Made by a program: the position numbers and the translations under genes | Source: Stigmatella aurantiaca DW4/3-1 | GTDB taxonomy: Bacteria > Myxococcota > Myxococcia > Myxococcales > Myxococcaceae | DNA length: 64,000 nt | Assembly (NCBI RefSeq): GCF_000165485.1 | Contig: NC_014623.1 | Location: 1,507,501 to 1,571,500 of the forward strand | Reading direction: 5' to 3' | Shown: in pieces, positions 26,347 to 35,048 of the stretch | Layout: every line of letters begins with the position of its first letter | How positions within the stretch are numbered: position 1 is the first letter of the stretch | The notes under the pieces: generated by a model | Told to the model about the DNA's origin: nothing | Database searches by the model: none | Seen by the model: the letters and a program-made list of their open reading frames with translations, nothing else

Positions 26347-28371
26347 ATGCGCGGTTCCTTGGCTCATGCGCGAGCGTGGTTTCGCGTGCAAGTAGGGCAA
26401 TTTGGAAAGACCAGCGACCAAGAAAAGATTGGTCAGATTGCAGAGGGCGTAGCGGCAAGCGGATTTGCGACTCAGTACACGGAACAGTTTCGGACGTGGT
26501 CAGAGTCGTTAGGGATTTTGGCACAAACCCTGTCCATGTTGACCGCCAAGCACGCCCCAGCGGCTGAATGGACTTTGTTGTTAGAATACCCGATTCCACG
26601 CCGACAGAAACGGATTGATACGGTCATTCTGGCCGGATCTGTGATTCTGGTTATAGAGTTTAAGGTGGGAGCGAAGCTCTTTGCCCGGTCAGACATGTGG
26701 CAGGTCGAGGACTATGCGTTGGACCTGCGCGATTTTCATGAGGCCAGCCGTAACCGGCTGATTGTTCCTATCCTGGTAGCGACGGATGCACCTGGCCCTC
26801 TGGGGGAGAACTCCTGGGATGGCAGTTTTAAAGTGCATAGGGCAAACCGGGAGACATTGCCGCTCGTCATATTGGAGGTCGTGCAGCGGACCGCTGGCCC
26901 GGTTTCACGGTCCATCGATCCAGCGTATTGGGAGGCAGCTTCCTATCGTCCCACGCCAACTATTGTTGAGGCGGCTCAACATCTTTTTGCTGGGAACACG
27001 GTCCGGAATCTCTCTCATGCGTATGCTGATAACCTCACGACAACGGTGGATGCGCTTGCTGCCGAGGTGCGTGCTGCCAAAGAGAAATCTTCGCGGACTG
27101 TCTGTTTTGTAACCGGTGTGCCAGGGGCTGGCAAGACACTGGCGGGACTTGCTGCTGTGCATGATCCTTCTGTGTCAGACGGGACGGAGGGACAAGCTGC
27201 TTTCATGTCGGGCAATGGACCTCTGGTCCGAATACTGCGTGAGGCGATCGTCCGGAACCGGCTTCAGCGTGGAGGGCGCCGGGGTGAGCTTGAGCGGCAG
27301 TCCGAATTGCTCATCCAAAATGTTCACGAGTTCATCGAAGAGTATGGCGTCCAACGTCGAGATGGTTTCCCTCATGAACACGTCATCGTCTTCGACGAGG
27401 CCCAGCGGGCTTGGCATGCGGACAAGGTCCGTACCCGGCATAAGGAAGTCCAGAAGTCCGAACCTGCAATGGTCTTGGAGAGCATGGCCAGGGTACCTAA
27501 TTGGTGCGTCGTCATCGCACTCGTTGGGGGCGGACAAGAGATTCATAGTGGTGAAGCAGGCTTAGAAGAGTGGGGCCGTGCTCTTCAGGAGTCCCCCATC
27601 CCATGGCGGGTGGTGGTCTCGCCTGAGGTATTGTCTGGAGGAACTGCTGTTGCGCAACGCTTCTTATTTGACGCGGCGCCTTCCCCGCACTTGCATGTCG
27701 TTCCTGCGCCCAGCATGCATCTTTCGGTCAGTGTCCGAAGTCCCCGGGCGCTGCACATCGCGGAATGGGTGAACGCGGTGCTGGCTCTGGATGAGAAGCG
27801 GGCCCGCGATGCGATACAAGAAATTTCCGGGTTTCGAGTAGCGCTCACGAGAGACCTGTCCATTGCGCGCGCTTGGCTTAGAGATTCTTCTCGAGACGAG
27901 CGTCGGCCAGGGCTGTTGGCAAGTTCAGGAAGCCTTCGACATCGCGCATACGGGTTAGAACTAACCCCGGCCTTTCTTGATGCATATCCAGTTGAGAACT
28001 GGTTTCTGGATGATGCGAAGGACATTCGGTCATCGCATTGTTTGGAAGTTGCGATGACCGAGTTTAAGTGCCAAGGGTTGGAGTTGGACTTTGTGGGTTT
28101 GTGTTGGGGAGATGATCTCACACTCCAGGAGTCCCACATGGGGTGGGACATGCGTGCCTTTCAGGGCAATGGCTGGAAGCAAGTGAAGAAAGAAATCTCC
28201 CGGCAGTACCTGCTGAACAAGTACCGGGTCTTGCTGACCCGGGCTCGTGAGGGACTGGTCATCTGGGTGCCGCCTGGAAGTTCGAAGGATCCGACAAGGG
28301 ACCCTTCGAGGCTTGATCGAACTGCCGCTTTTCTAGAGCGCTGTGGGCTGCCTCTTTTGCAGCCCGGTTAG
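26347..28371 (+). CDS. PD-(D/E)XK nuclease fused to a DUF2075/SF1-type NTPase
   Basis: The start at ATG 26347 has GGAAAG just upstream; an in-frame TTG at 26314 is weaker. The product has 674 residues. The N-terminus carries a PD-(D/E)XK-like signature, Asp near residue 89 and EFK near 103 (RRQKRIDTV...VILVIEFKVG). A Walker A loop (TGVPGAGKT, near 256), a DEAQ box (VIVFDEAQRAW, near 348) and a helicase-like motif VI (NKYRVLLTRAREGLVIW) belong to the DUF2075/Schlafen-like NTPase family. Such nuclease-helicase proteins occur in defence islands. Base composition is clearly lower in G/C than the neighbours, and an insertion element starts 3 bases after the stop. Horizontal origin and a defence role are inferred. 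Confidence 0.85.
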   Translation: MRGSLAHARAWFRVQVGQFGKTSDQEKIGQIAEGVAASGFATQYTEQFRTWSESLGILAQTLSMLTAKHAPAAEWTLLLEYPIPRRQKRIDTVILAGSVILVIEFKVGAKLFARSDMWQVEDYALDLRDFHEASRNRLIVPILVATDAPGPLGENSWDGSFKVHRANRETLPLVILEVVQRTAGPVSRSIDPAYWEAASYRPTPTIVEAAQHLFAGNTVRNLSHAYADNLTTTVDALAAEVRAAKEKSSRTVCFVTGVPGAGKTLAGLAAVHDPSVSDGTEGQAAFMSGNGPLVRILREAIVRNRLQRGGRRGELERQSELLIQNVHEFIEEYGVQRRDGFPHEHVIVFDEAQRAWHADKVRTRHKEVQKSEPAMVLESMARVPNWCVVIALVGGGQEIHSGEAGLEEWGRALQESPIPWRVVVSPEVLSGGTAVAQRFLFDAAPSPHLHVVPAPSMHLSVSVRSPRALHIAEWVNAVLALDEKRARDAIQEISGFRVALTRDLSIARAWLRDSSRDERRPGLLASSGSLRHRAYGLELTPAFLDAYPVENWFLDDAKDIRSSHCLEVAMTEFKCQGLELDFVGLCWGDDLTLQESHMGWDMRAFQGNGWKQVKKEISRQYLLNKYRVLLTRAREGLVIWVPPGSSKDPTRDPSRLDRTAAFLERCGLPLLQPG

Positions 28372-28373
28372 AA

Positions 28374-28398
28374 CTCCTAACAAAAATAAGGTTTGAGG
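28374..28398 (+). repeat. Left terminal inverted repeat of the IS element
   Basis: The 25-bp end starts CTCCTAACAAAAATAAGG and ends GGTTTGAGG. It matches the reverse complement of 31339-31363 exactly. Confidence 0.9.
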
Positions 28399-28593
28399 TT
28401 CCGGAAGAAGATGAGGCAGCCGCTCAAAACAAGGTCCAGGCGCGCCAGCGTTGATGGGCTGAGGCGTCGAGTGCTTCTGGCTGCGTCATCCAGGAGAAGA
28501 GAGGGAGAGTCTCCCAAGCAGGGCAAGCTCCCCCCACCCTGTCAGCCCCAGGTGATGTGATGGCCTTGCCTGAAACAAGGAGGGGGGCGGGAC

Positions 28594-29724
28594 ATGGAAT
28601 GGGTGGGGCTCGTCGGACGAGTGGAGCAGGACCTGGAGCGGATGATTTCGCAAGGCCTGCTGCCCCAGGACGGCTTTCTTCCCTCGGAAAACTCGCTGGC
28701 CAAGCACTACGGCCTTTCACGCAGCACCGTCCGTGAAGCACTGAAGCGCCTGGCCGCCAGAGCGTTGATTGAGCAGCACCCGGGCCGCCGCAGCCGAGCC
28801 CTCCCCTTGGAGGGGGCGGTGACCCTGGAGAACCTGGGAGTGGTGCTGGAGGGCCCGGGCGCCGCTCAACCGGAGAGAAGGAAGCTGCTGGAGGGCTTTC
28901 TGGCCCTCAAGCGAGAGACGGCAGTGGAACTGCTGGCGGCGTGTTGCCAGCAGGCCTCTGCCAGAGACTTGGACACGCTGGCAGGCCTGTGCTTCGAGTT
29001 GGCGGAGGCGGCCCGTTGGGACGACAACCCCGGCAGGTGGGTGGAACTGGAGTTCGCGTTGCTGAGGCAGGCGGCCCGCGCGGTGGAGCGTCCTGGACAG
29101 GCGCTGCTGCTGCAGTCGCTGGAGCGCTCGTACCGAGGAATGGCCCGGCGGCTGGTGCCGCACCTGAATGCGCAGGCCACTCGGCAGTGGGCACTCTGTG
29201 CGCTGCACGCCCTGGCAGGTAAGGATGCGCAGCCCCTGCGCCAGGCACTGCCCGCCTTGCTCCAGGCGAGCGATGAGCACCTGCTGGCCAGCCTCCCAAC
29301 CCCGCAGGAACCAAGGGGGTCGTCACTGCCCCCACCGTGCGCAGACACCGCCCCCTCTCACCCCACCCCGGAGCATGGGGAGGCCACGGAGAGGCTGTCG
29401 GAGGCGAATGGTCCCATCCTGTCTGCTTGCCCTACAGGTTCGAGCCAACGGCCACCCACGGGTAGCCCCCCACCCGAGGCGCCCTTCTCTGACTCACACG
29501 ACCCTCTGGTAGGCGGGGCGCCCGGCGCGGAGGTGCCTCGGGGCCAAGAAGCGTCGCGAAGGGTTCCGCTTGGCCTCCAGAAGCGTCCGACCCAGGCTCT
29601 GAGTGGCTCGGGCACTGGGGGTGAGTTCTTGGGCAGGCAGAGCGGACACCTCCTCCTGGATGGAACGAAGGAGAACGAACCTGGTGGAGCGTGTACGGCT
29701 GTCTTTGGAGACGCGGACACTTGA
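28594..29724 (+). CDS. GntR-family regulator carried by the IS element
   Basis: The 376-residue protein starts with a complete GntR winged helix (DLERMISQGLLPQDGFLPS, then LAKHYGLSRSTVREALKRLA and the wing ARALIEQHPGRRSRALP). An all-helical effector domain similar to FadR/FCD follows (residues about 85-225). The last 140 residues are Pro/Ser/Gly-rich and look disordered; part may be out-of-family read-through. An AAGGAGG lies about 12 nt before the ATG. It may control the transposase or host genes near insertion sites; both are inference. A cargo regulator is unusual for this kind of IS. Confidence 0.75.
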   Translation: MEWVGLVGRVEQDLERMISQGLLPQDGFLPSENSLAKHYGLSRSTVREALKRLAARALIEQHPGRRSRALPLEGAVTLENLGVVLEGPGAAQPERRKLLEGFLALKRETAVELLAACCQQASARDLDTLAGLCFELAEAARWDDNPGRWVELEFALLRQAARAVERPGQALLLQSLERSYRGMARRLVPHLNAQATRQWALCALHALAGKDAQPLRQALPALLQASDEHLLASLPTPQEPRGSSLPPPCADTAPSHPTPEHGEATERLSEANGPILSACPTGSSQRPPTGSPPPEAPFSDSHDPLVGGAPGAEVPRGQEASRRVPLGLQKRPTQALSGSGTGGEFLGRQSGHLLLDGTKENEPGGACTAVFGDADT

Positions 29725-29830
29725 CTCTCTCCCACAACGTGTCCGGTACGAGGTCGCGAGCTACGAGGCTCAGGTGCTCATGGCCCTCCCGTCCGTCCAT
29801 CCCTGATTCCACCCCTCAAACCCACCCCTT

Positions 29831-31216
29831 TCAAGATGTTGAATCAATGCGCCCGGAGGCGAGGACTCGAGCCGTGGCGACGTGCTGACGTGCAGTGCGT
29901 CCTGAGACGTAGCCCTTCTTCGTTTTCTTTTTGGGCCCCCGCGGGTGCTTGCGCAGACGCTTGGGCTGAGCGTGCTGCGCAATGCGGATGAGGGTTCGAC
30001 TGAGTTGGAGAGGAGACTGCTCGTCGAAGGCGGTCCAAACGTCATCCCCCACAGCAATCATCCTCCCGCCATAGGTGGCCTGCACTTCGGTAGCAACGAA
30101 GAAGGGGGAAAGTTCAATGCCCTCGGCCTTGGCCTCGGGGTGCGCTGCCTCGACTGCCGCCTGGATGACCGCCAGGATGTTGTAGGCCACCACGGCAGTC
30201 CCGAATGCGAGCAGCGCCGCTCGTGGATGACCCAGCGTCCGCACCTCACTATGGAGCGCAGACTCCAAGCTCTGAAACATGCCTTCGATGCTCCACCGTT
30301 TGCGGTACAAACACGCTACCTTCTCGGCGGAGAGCTTTTCTTTGGGAGCGTTGGTGAGCAGACGAATGAGGGGCTCCCCCTCCTCGGTGGGCTCATCCAG
30401 CTGAAGTTCGATGCGACGCAGCGTGAGCAGGCGCCCACCGTCGTCCTCCACCTGGACGGGCTGCTCGAAGACAACGCCCGTTTCCACACGGCCCACCCTC
30501 TTTCGCTTCCCCACCTCTGTAGGGCTGGGCGTGCGTCCATGCTCTCGGATGATGAAGGCGGCGTGCCTGTCCTCCAGGCCAAAGACAATCCGAGTCGTGG
30601 AGAAGTTCCTATCGGCTATCCACAAGTCGCCCTGCTGGGCGTGCTCCAGCACAGCAGCCACCAGCGTCCGCTCCTGAGCGTGTGCGTCCTCACACGGCAC
30701 CACGTCCACCACCAAGCCCTGCTCCGGGGCGTACACTACCAGCGAGTGTCCGGGCAGGGCGGCGCCTCGAAACTCACGCAGCGGCTTGAGCCTTTTCTCG
30801 CTGGCAGGCAGATGATTGCCGTCTATGACTCGGACGCGATAGCCCTCTGCCCAGGGCTTCTCCCCTGTCCTCAGCGGCTGGACTACAGGCTCCAGTCGTT
30901 GGGCGCTGCCACGGACCAGAGCTCGCACCAAGTCCGGCTCCATTCGATTCACCTTCTCGTAGAGCGCAGCGATCGAGGTGCCTCCCTCTGTGGCCTTGGC
31001 GCCCGCATGCAGCGAGGGTCGCAGCCCCATGGCCACCACGGACATCAACTCCACCACGGTGGAGAACAGCAACTCCCGGGTGTACTGCCTCTTCCGATGC
31101 GCCTCGAACAGTGAGTCCATCCACTCCGCGCTGACGGCACGCTGCAGCACCAGCCGGGCCATGACACTGACCGGGCTGTTTTTCACGAACCGCTCAAGGA
31201 TTGCATCGAAGGCCAT
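29831..31216 (-). CDS. IS4-family DDE transposase
   Basis: The ATG at 31216 (GGAGAGG upstream; GTG one codon earlier is possible) gives 461 residues, normal for IS4. The catalytic residues are visible: first Asp in RVRVIDGNHLP, second Asp in LWIADRNFST, and Glu in YRKRWSIEGMFQSLE, which matches the Y-(2)-R-(3)-E-(6)-K-like IS4 signature in form. No frameshift or internal stop was found, so the enzyme appears intact. The C-terminus is basic (KHPRGPKKKTKKG). Confidence 0.93.
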   Translation of the reverse strand: MAFDAILERFVKNSPVSVMARLVLQRAVSAEWMDSLFEAHRKRQYTRELLFSTVVELMSVVAMGLRPSLHAGAKATEGGTSIAALYEKVNRMEPDLVRALVRGSAQRLEPVVQPLRTGEKPWAEGYRVRVIDGNHLPASEKRLKPLREFRGAALPGHSLVVYAPEQGLVVDVVPCEDAHAQERTLVAAVLEHAQQGDLWIADRNFSTTRIVFGLEDRHAAFIIREHGRTPSPTEVGKRKRVGRVETGVVFEQPVQVEDDGGRLLTLRRIELQLDEPTEEGEPLIRLLTNAPKEKLSAEKVACLYRKRWSIEGMFQSLESALHSEVRTLGHPRAALLAFGTAVVAYNILAVIQAAVEAAHPEAKAEGIELSPFFVATEVQATYGGRMIAVGDDVWTAFDEQSPLQLSRTLIRIAQHAQPKRLRKHPRGPKKKTKKGYVSGRTARQHVATARVLASGRIDSTS

Positions 31217-31338
31217 CACACCTCTCCAGTCGCAGAGGCCTCCTTGATTCGCCGCAGCAGTCCTCTATTCCCTCGGGCGCGCGCAGGGCGCTCATTTCCT
31301 GCTTTCTCTTGGTTTATAGACACCTTGAAAGGGGTGCC

Positions 31339-31363
31339 CCTCAAACCTTATTTTTGTTAGGAG
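31339..31363 (-). repeat. Right terminal inverted repeat of the IS element
   Basis: Exact 25-bp inverse of 28374-28398, ending TTTTTGTTAGGAG on the plus strand, about 120 bp upstream of the transposase start. Confidence 0.9.
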
Positions 31364-31386
31364 CTCTTAGACTGGGACGAGGAAGG

Positions 31387-32124
31387 TTACAGCTTCATCC
31401 GCTTGAAGATCCCCTCGGGGATGGTGCGGACAATGAGCATGATGAGTGCCCAGAAGCCCGGGACATAGACCTCGTTCTTGCGCCCGTCCGCCGCGCGGAG
31501 GACGCCGCGGGCCACCTGCTCCGGCGAGGCGAACAGCTTGTTCTTCGCCACGTGCGCCGTCATGGGCGTGTCGACGAAGCCGGGCTTCACCGTCACCACC
31601 GCCACCCCAGAGGGGGCCAGCCGGTTGCGCAGCCCTTGCAGGAAGACGGTCAGCGCTCCCTTGGAGGCGCCGTACACGTAGTTGCTCTGCCGGCCCCGGT
31701 CTCCCGCCACCGAGGAGATGACCACCAGGGTGCCGGACTTCTGGGCTTCGAAGCGATTGGCCAACACCGTCAGCAGAGAGGCCGCGCTCAGGAAGTTGGT
31801 GCGCAGCACCTTCTCCGATTCCGTCCAGGAGCGCTCACAGGCCTTCTGCTCTCCGAGCACGCCGTGGGCGATGAGTGCACCGTCCAGCCCCCCGAGGGAT
31901 TGGAACGCCCGGTCCACCAGCGATTCGTGCGCGGTGGTGTCATCCAGGTCCAGGGACTGTTGCTCCACCTTGGCGGCGCCGCGGGTGGCCGCGTCCTTCG
32001 CCACGGCATCGAGGTTCGCGGCGTTGCGGCCCACGAGGTACAGCGCGGCTCCCCGTGCGGCGAGCAGCCTCACCGTGGCCTGGGCGATGGCGCTCGTGGC
32101 GCCGAGGATGAGGACCTTCTTCAT
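31387..32124 (-). CDS. DprE2-like short-chain dehydrogenase/reductase
   Basis: The 245-residue SDR begins MKKVLILGATSAIAQATVRL, the NAD(P) loop form typical of DprE2-type enzymes. It has the catalytic Ser (VVISSVAGDRG) and Tyr-x3-Lys (YGASK). The C-terminus is hydrophobic (FWALIMLIVRTIPEGIFK), as in membrane-associated DprE2. In mycobacteria DprE2 reduces the keto intermediate made by DprE1, converting polyprenyl-phosphoryl ribose to arabinose. The DprE1-like gene is 60 bp upstream on the same strand. The IS element ends 24 bp beyond its stop. Confidence 0.87.
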   Translation of the reverse strand: MKKVLILGATSAIAQATVRLLAARGAALYLVGRNAANLDAVAKDAATRGAAKVEQQSLDLDDTTAHESLVDRAFQSLGGLDGALIAHGVLGEQKACERSWTESEKVLRTNFLSAASLLTVLANRFEAQKSGTLVVISSVAGDRGRQSNYVYGASKGALTVFLQGLRNRLAPSGVAVVTVKPGFVDTPMTAHVAKNKLFASPEQVARGVLRAADGRKNEVYVPGFWALIMLIVRTIPEGIFKRMKL

Positions 32125-32184
32125 AGAAATAGAGGGATGCTCGTGTGGAGGAGGCGTGGGGCTTTCGACCTGTACCCCGCGTTC

Positions 32185-33504
32185 CTACGGATTCATGCGG
32201 CGCCAGAAGGAAGAGGAGAAGGCAGGGTCGATGTAGGACTTGAAGCGTTCGAGCTGGGGGAAGTAGGCGGCGAAATTCTCCGGGCTCATCCCCGCATCCT
32301 TCGCCGGGTACACCGCGCCTCCCGCCTGGCGGGTCAGGTGGTCCAGCTCCGCCACGAGCTTCATCGTCCGCTCGCCCCGGTTGGCGAAGTCCAGGGCCAG
32401 CGTCACCCCGGGTCGCGGGAAGGACATCCATCCGGGCGAGGGGGTGTCCCCGAACGTCTTCAGCACGGTCAGCGGGCTGGGAACGTCCCGCGCGCTGCGC
32501 TCCATGATCTCCCGCAGGGCCTCTCGCGCGGTGGAGAAGGGCACCACGCATTGGAACTGGAAGAAGCCTTTCCGTCCGTAGACGCGGTTCCAGCGGTGCA
32601 CCTTGTCCAGCGGGTAGAAGAAAGGATCGTAGTGCTGAAGGCGGGGGCCTCGCCGCAGGAGGTTCGCCCGGTAGAAGAACCAGTTGAAGACGGCCACCGA
32701 CAGCCAGTTGAGGCTGATGCCAGGCAGGTTGAAGGGGACTGCCAGCGCCGAGCCATGGCTCAGGTGGCTCTTCACCAGCGGCAGCCCATCGAAGCGGGGC
32801 GGGGCGAAGTTGCCACGGAAGAAGAGTCCTCGGCCCAGCCTGCGTCCCAGCGCCAGGCTGTCCACCCAGGCCACCGTCAGCTCGTAGTCCTGTTCCGATT
32901 CGCGGGAGATCCTGAAGAAATCCTCGAGGTCCGCCATCGGCACCGTCTCCGTGATGACGAACGGATTGTGGATGGGGCGCATCTGCACGTCGGCCCAGAG
33001 GATGAGGCCCGTGAGCCCCAGGCCCCCAATGGTGGCCTCGTACCAGTCCGGGTTCTCTTCCGGAGAGCACACCTTCCGGCTGCCATCCGAGCGCAGCAGT
33101 TCGAACCGGCGCACATATCGCCCGAACGTCCCGGCGCGGTGGTGGTTCTTGCCGTGCACGTCGTTGGCGATGGCGCCCCCGACGCTGACGAACTTGGTGC
33201 CCGGGGTGACGGGCAAGAACCAGCCGCGGGGCACCGTCAACTTCAGCAGCGTCTCCAGCGTGGTGCCCGCCTCACAGCGCACCACCCCCGTGGCCGCGTC
33301 GAAGTCCAGCAGCCGGTCCAGCGAATGGGTGGTGATCAGCGTGCCGTTCTCATTGAGGCACGAGTCCCCATAGCTGCGCCCCTGTCCATAGGGCAGCAGC
33401 GAGGTGCCCGAGGCGGGAATCGCGTCCGTCTGCCAGGAGAGCGCGCGCGGTGTCTGCCGCGTGGCGAGTGGAAAGCGTCCCCAGGATTGAAGATCGTTTG
33501 TCAT
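32185..33504 (-). CDS. DprE1-like FAD-dependent oxidase
   Basis: The 439-residue FAD-binding (PCMH/VAO-type) oxidase has the segment YGQGRSYGDSCLNENG and HGKNHHRAGTFGRYV, which closely resembles the DprE1 flavin site, plus TPGTKFVSVGGAIANDVHG. The C-terminal ALO-like cap is present. DprE1 oxidises the 2'-hydroxyl of decaprenyl-phosphoryl-ribose. A start with GGAAGCGGAG upstream and a 12-bp gap to the UbiA-HAD gene indicate an operon. The lipid carrier in this Gram-negative is unknown. Confidence 0.9.
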   Translation of the reverse strand: MTNDLQSWGRFPLATRQTPRALSWQTDAIPASGTSLLPYGQGRSYGDSCLNENGTLITTHSLDRLLDFDAATGVVRCEAGTTLETLLKLTVPRGWFLPVTPGTKFVSVGGAIANDVHGKNHHRAGTFGRYVRRFELLRSDGSRKVCSPEENPDWYEATIGGLGLTGLILWADVQMRPIHNPFVITETVPMADLEDFFRISRESEQDYELTVAWVDSLALGRRLGRGLFFRGNFAPPRFDGLPLVKSHLSHGSALAVPFNLPGISLNWLSVAVFNWFFYRANLLRRGPRLQHYDPFFYPLDKVHRWNRVYGRKGFFQFQCVVPFSTAREALREIMERSARDVPSPLTVLKTFGDTPSPGWMSFPRPGVTLALDFANRGERTMKLVAELDHLTRQAGGAVYPAKDAGMSPENFAAYFPQLERFKSYIDPAFSSSFWRRMNP

Positions 33505-33516
33505 CTCCGCTTCCTC

Positions 33517-34965
33517 TCAAGCGGCTGCCAGCAGCACCAGCACCGCCACCAGACCCACCCCGTAGCTCACCTTGTCTCGCAGTGCAAAGACGAGCGGGTC
33601 CTCGTTCACTTGGCCCCGGTGGGCCAGCAGCCACACCCGGCTTATCCAGTACATCATCACAGGGCATAGCAGCCACAGCCGCTCGTGCGCGTCATAGAGG
33701 ACCGTCACTTCCTTGCTGGTGATGTACAGGGCCAGCACCAGCACGGAGATATAGCCCGAGGCCACGCCCAGGCTGGCCAGCAGCTCGTAGTCGCTGGCCA
33801 GGTAGCCCCGGCCCGGTGCTGCCTCCGCGTTGGAGAGCCGCAGCCGACGCACTTCGGACAGCCGCTTCACCAGCGCCAGTGACAGGAACAGGAACATGGA
33901 GAAGGTGAAGAGCCAGCTCGAGGTCGGGACGCCCACCGCCAACGAGCCGCCGAAGATGCGCACCGTGTACAGGCTCGCCAGCACCAGGACGTCCAGCACC
34001 ATCACCTGCTTGAGGTACAGCGAGTAGGCGAGGGTCACCGCATAGTACGTGGCCAGCAGCGCCGCGAAGGAGGGCGGGAGGAGCAGCGACACGGCGAAGC
34101 CGGCCGTGAGCAACACCGGGGCCAGCACCGCCCCCGTCCGCACGGGCAAGTCCCCCGAGGCGAAGGGCCGGCGGCGCTTGGAGGGATGTTGCCGGTCCGC
34201 GTCCAGGTCCAGCAAGTCGTTCAGCATGTAGACGCTGGAGGCACACAGGCTGAAGGCCACGAAGCCCAGCCCCGCCTGGAGCAGCAACCGGGCGTCCAGC
34301 ACCTTGTGGGCCGCCAGCATCGGAATGAAGACGAGGATGTTCTTGGCCCACTGGTGGATGCGCAGCGCCTTCACCCAGGCACGCACCCCCACGCGGGGCC
34401 GCTCGAAGACGTGCACCTCTCCCCGGCCCAGCGCCCGCACCCGGCGCTCCAGGCTGGGAGGGCTGTGGACCAACACGGACCTGCGCGCTTCGCGCCACAG
34501 CGTCAGGTCCACCTCGCCGTCCCCGGCATAGTCGAAGGCGGTGTGCTCTTGCTTGAGCCGCTCCAGCTTGTGCGCACCTGAGAGGTTCACCTTTCCGTCG
34601 CTGGCGTACACCTCGGAGAACAGGCCCAGGTGGGAGGCCACGGCGTCGGCGATGGTCTGGTCCGCCGCGGTGGCCAGCACGAGCCTGCGTCCTCGCGCCC
34701 GCTCTTCCTTGAGAAAGGCCAGCAGGGGCTCGCTGTAGGGCAGGCGCGCCACGTCCAGGTTCACCCGCCGGCCCACCTCCGCCTTGAAGAAGGCTTTCCC
34801 CCGGAGCATCCACAGGGCCGCGAGCACGAGCAGCAGCGGATTGCGCTTGAAGAGCACCAGGAGGCTCTCGTGCAGTGTGTCCGTTCGCACGAGGGTCCCG
34901 TCCAGATCAACGGCCAGAGGGGGCTCAGCGGAGGGCGGGGACTCGATGGGAGAGGACGTCTGCAC
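33517..34965 (-). CDS. HAD phosphatase-UbiA prenyltransferase fusion (DPPR synthase-like)
   Basis: The 482-residue protein starts at GTG. Residues 18-200 are a HAD phosphatase: nucleophile motif DLDGT at 20-24, LVLATAAD, and GDGEVDL. Residues about 205-482 are a polytopic UbiA prenyltransferase with NDLLDLDADRQHPSKRRRPF, which closely matches the Asp motif of decaprenyl-phosphate phosphoribosyltransferases. Expected chemistry: transfer of phosphoribose from PRPP to a polyprenyl phosphate, then removal of the 5-phosphate by the fused HAD domain. With DprE1 and DprE2 genes following, it would complete a route to polyprenyl-phosphoryl-arabinofuranose. Confidence 0.88.
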   Translation of the reverse strand: MQTSSPIESPPSAEPPLAVDLDGTLVRTDTLHESLLVLFKRNPLLLVLAALWMLRGKAFFKAEVGRRVNLDVARLPYSEPLLAFLKEERARGRRLVLATAADQTIADAVASHLGLFSEVYASDGKVNLSGAHKLERLKQEHTAFDYAGDGEVDLTLWREARRSVLVHSPPSLERRVRALGRGEVHVFERPRVGVRAWVKALRIHQWAKNILVFIPMLAAHKVLDARLLLQAGLGFVAFSLCASSVYMLNDLLDLDADRQHPSKRRRPFASGDLPVRTGAVLAPVLLTAGFAVSLLLPPSFAALLATYYAVTLAYSLYLKQVMVLDVLVLASLYTVRIFGGSLAVGVPTSSWLFTFSMFLFLSLALVKRLSEVRRLRLSNAEAAPGRGYLASDYELLASLGVASGYISVLVLALYITSKEVTVLYDAHERLWLLCPVMMYWISRVWLLAHRGQVNEDPLVFALRDKVSYGVGLVAVLVLLAAA

Positions 34966-35048
34966 GGCGCGTGAAGGTAATACAGCACAAGGCCCGTTGC
35001 GTGGGCCGTGATGCTGGGGCGGCCCGCCGGGGAGCCGGCCGGATGCCG

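Larger units (their letters stand above)
28374..31363. mobile_element. IS4-type element with GntR passenger gene
   Basis: The 2990-bp element is bounded by perfect 25-bp terminal inverted repeats. It contains a DDE transposase on the minus strand and a GntR-family regulator on the plus strand, in opposing (convergent) directions. At about 3 kb it is twice the size of simple IS4 members because of the passenger gene. Flanks CGGTTAGAA (left) and CTCTTAGAC (right) share only 6 of 9 bases, so a target duplication is not proven. It lies between the nuclease-NTPase gene and the dprE2-like gene. Confidence 0.85.

Noticed and set aside
28365-31372. 9-bp target-site duplication of the IS element
   Set aside because: Only 6 of 9 flanking bases agree, which is not enough to call a duplication.
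31201-33669. 822-codon plus-strand open frame
   Set aside because: Antisense to the DprE1- and DprE2-like genes and crossing the IS end; no credible domain.
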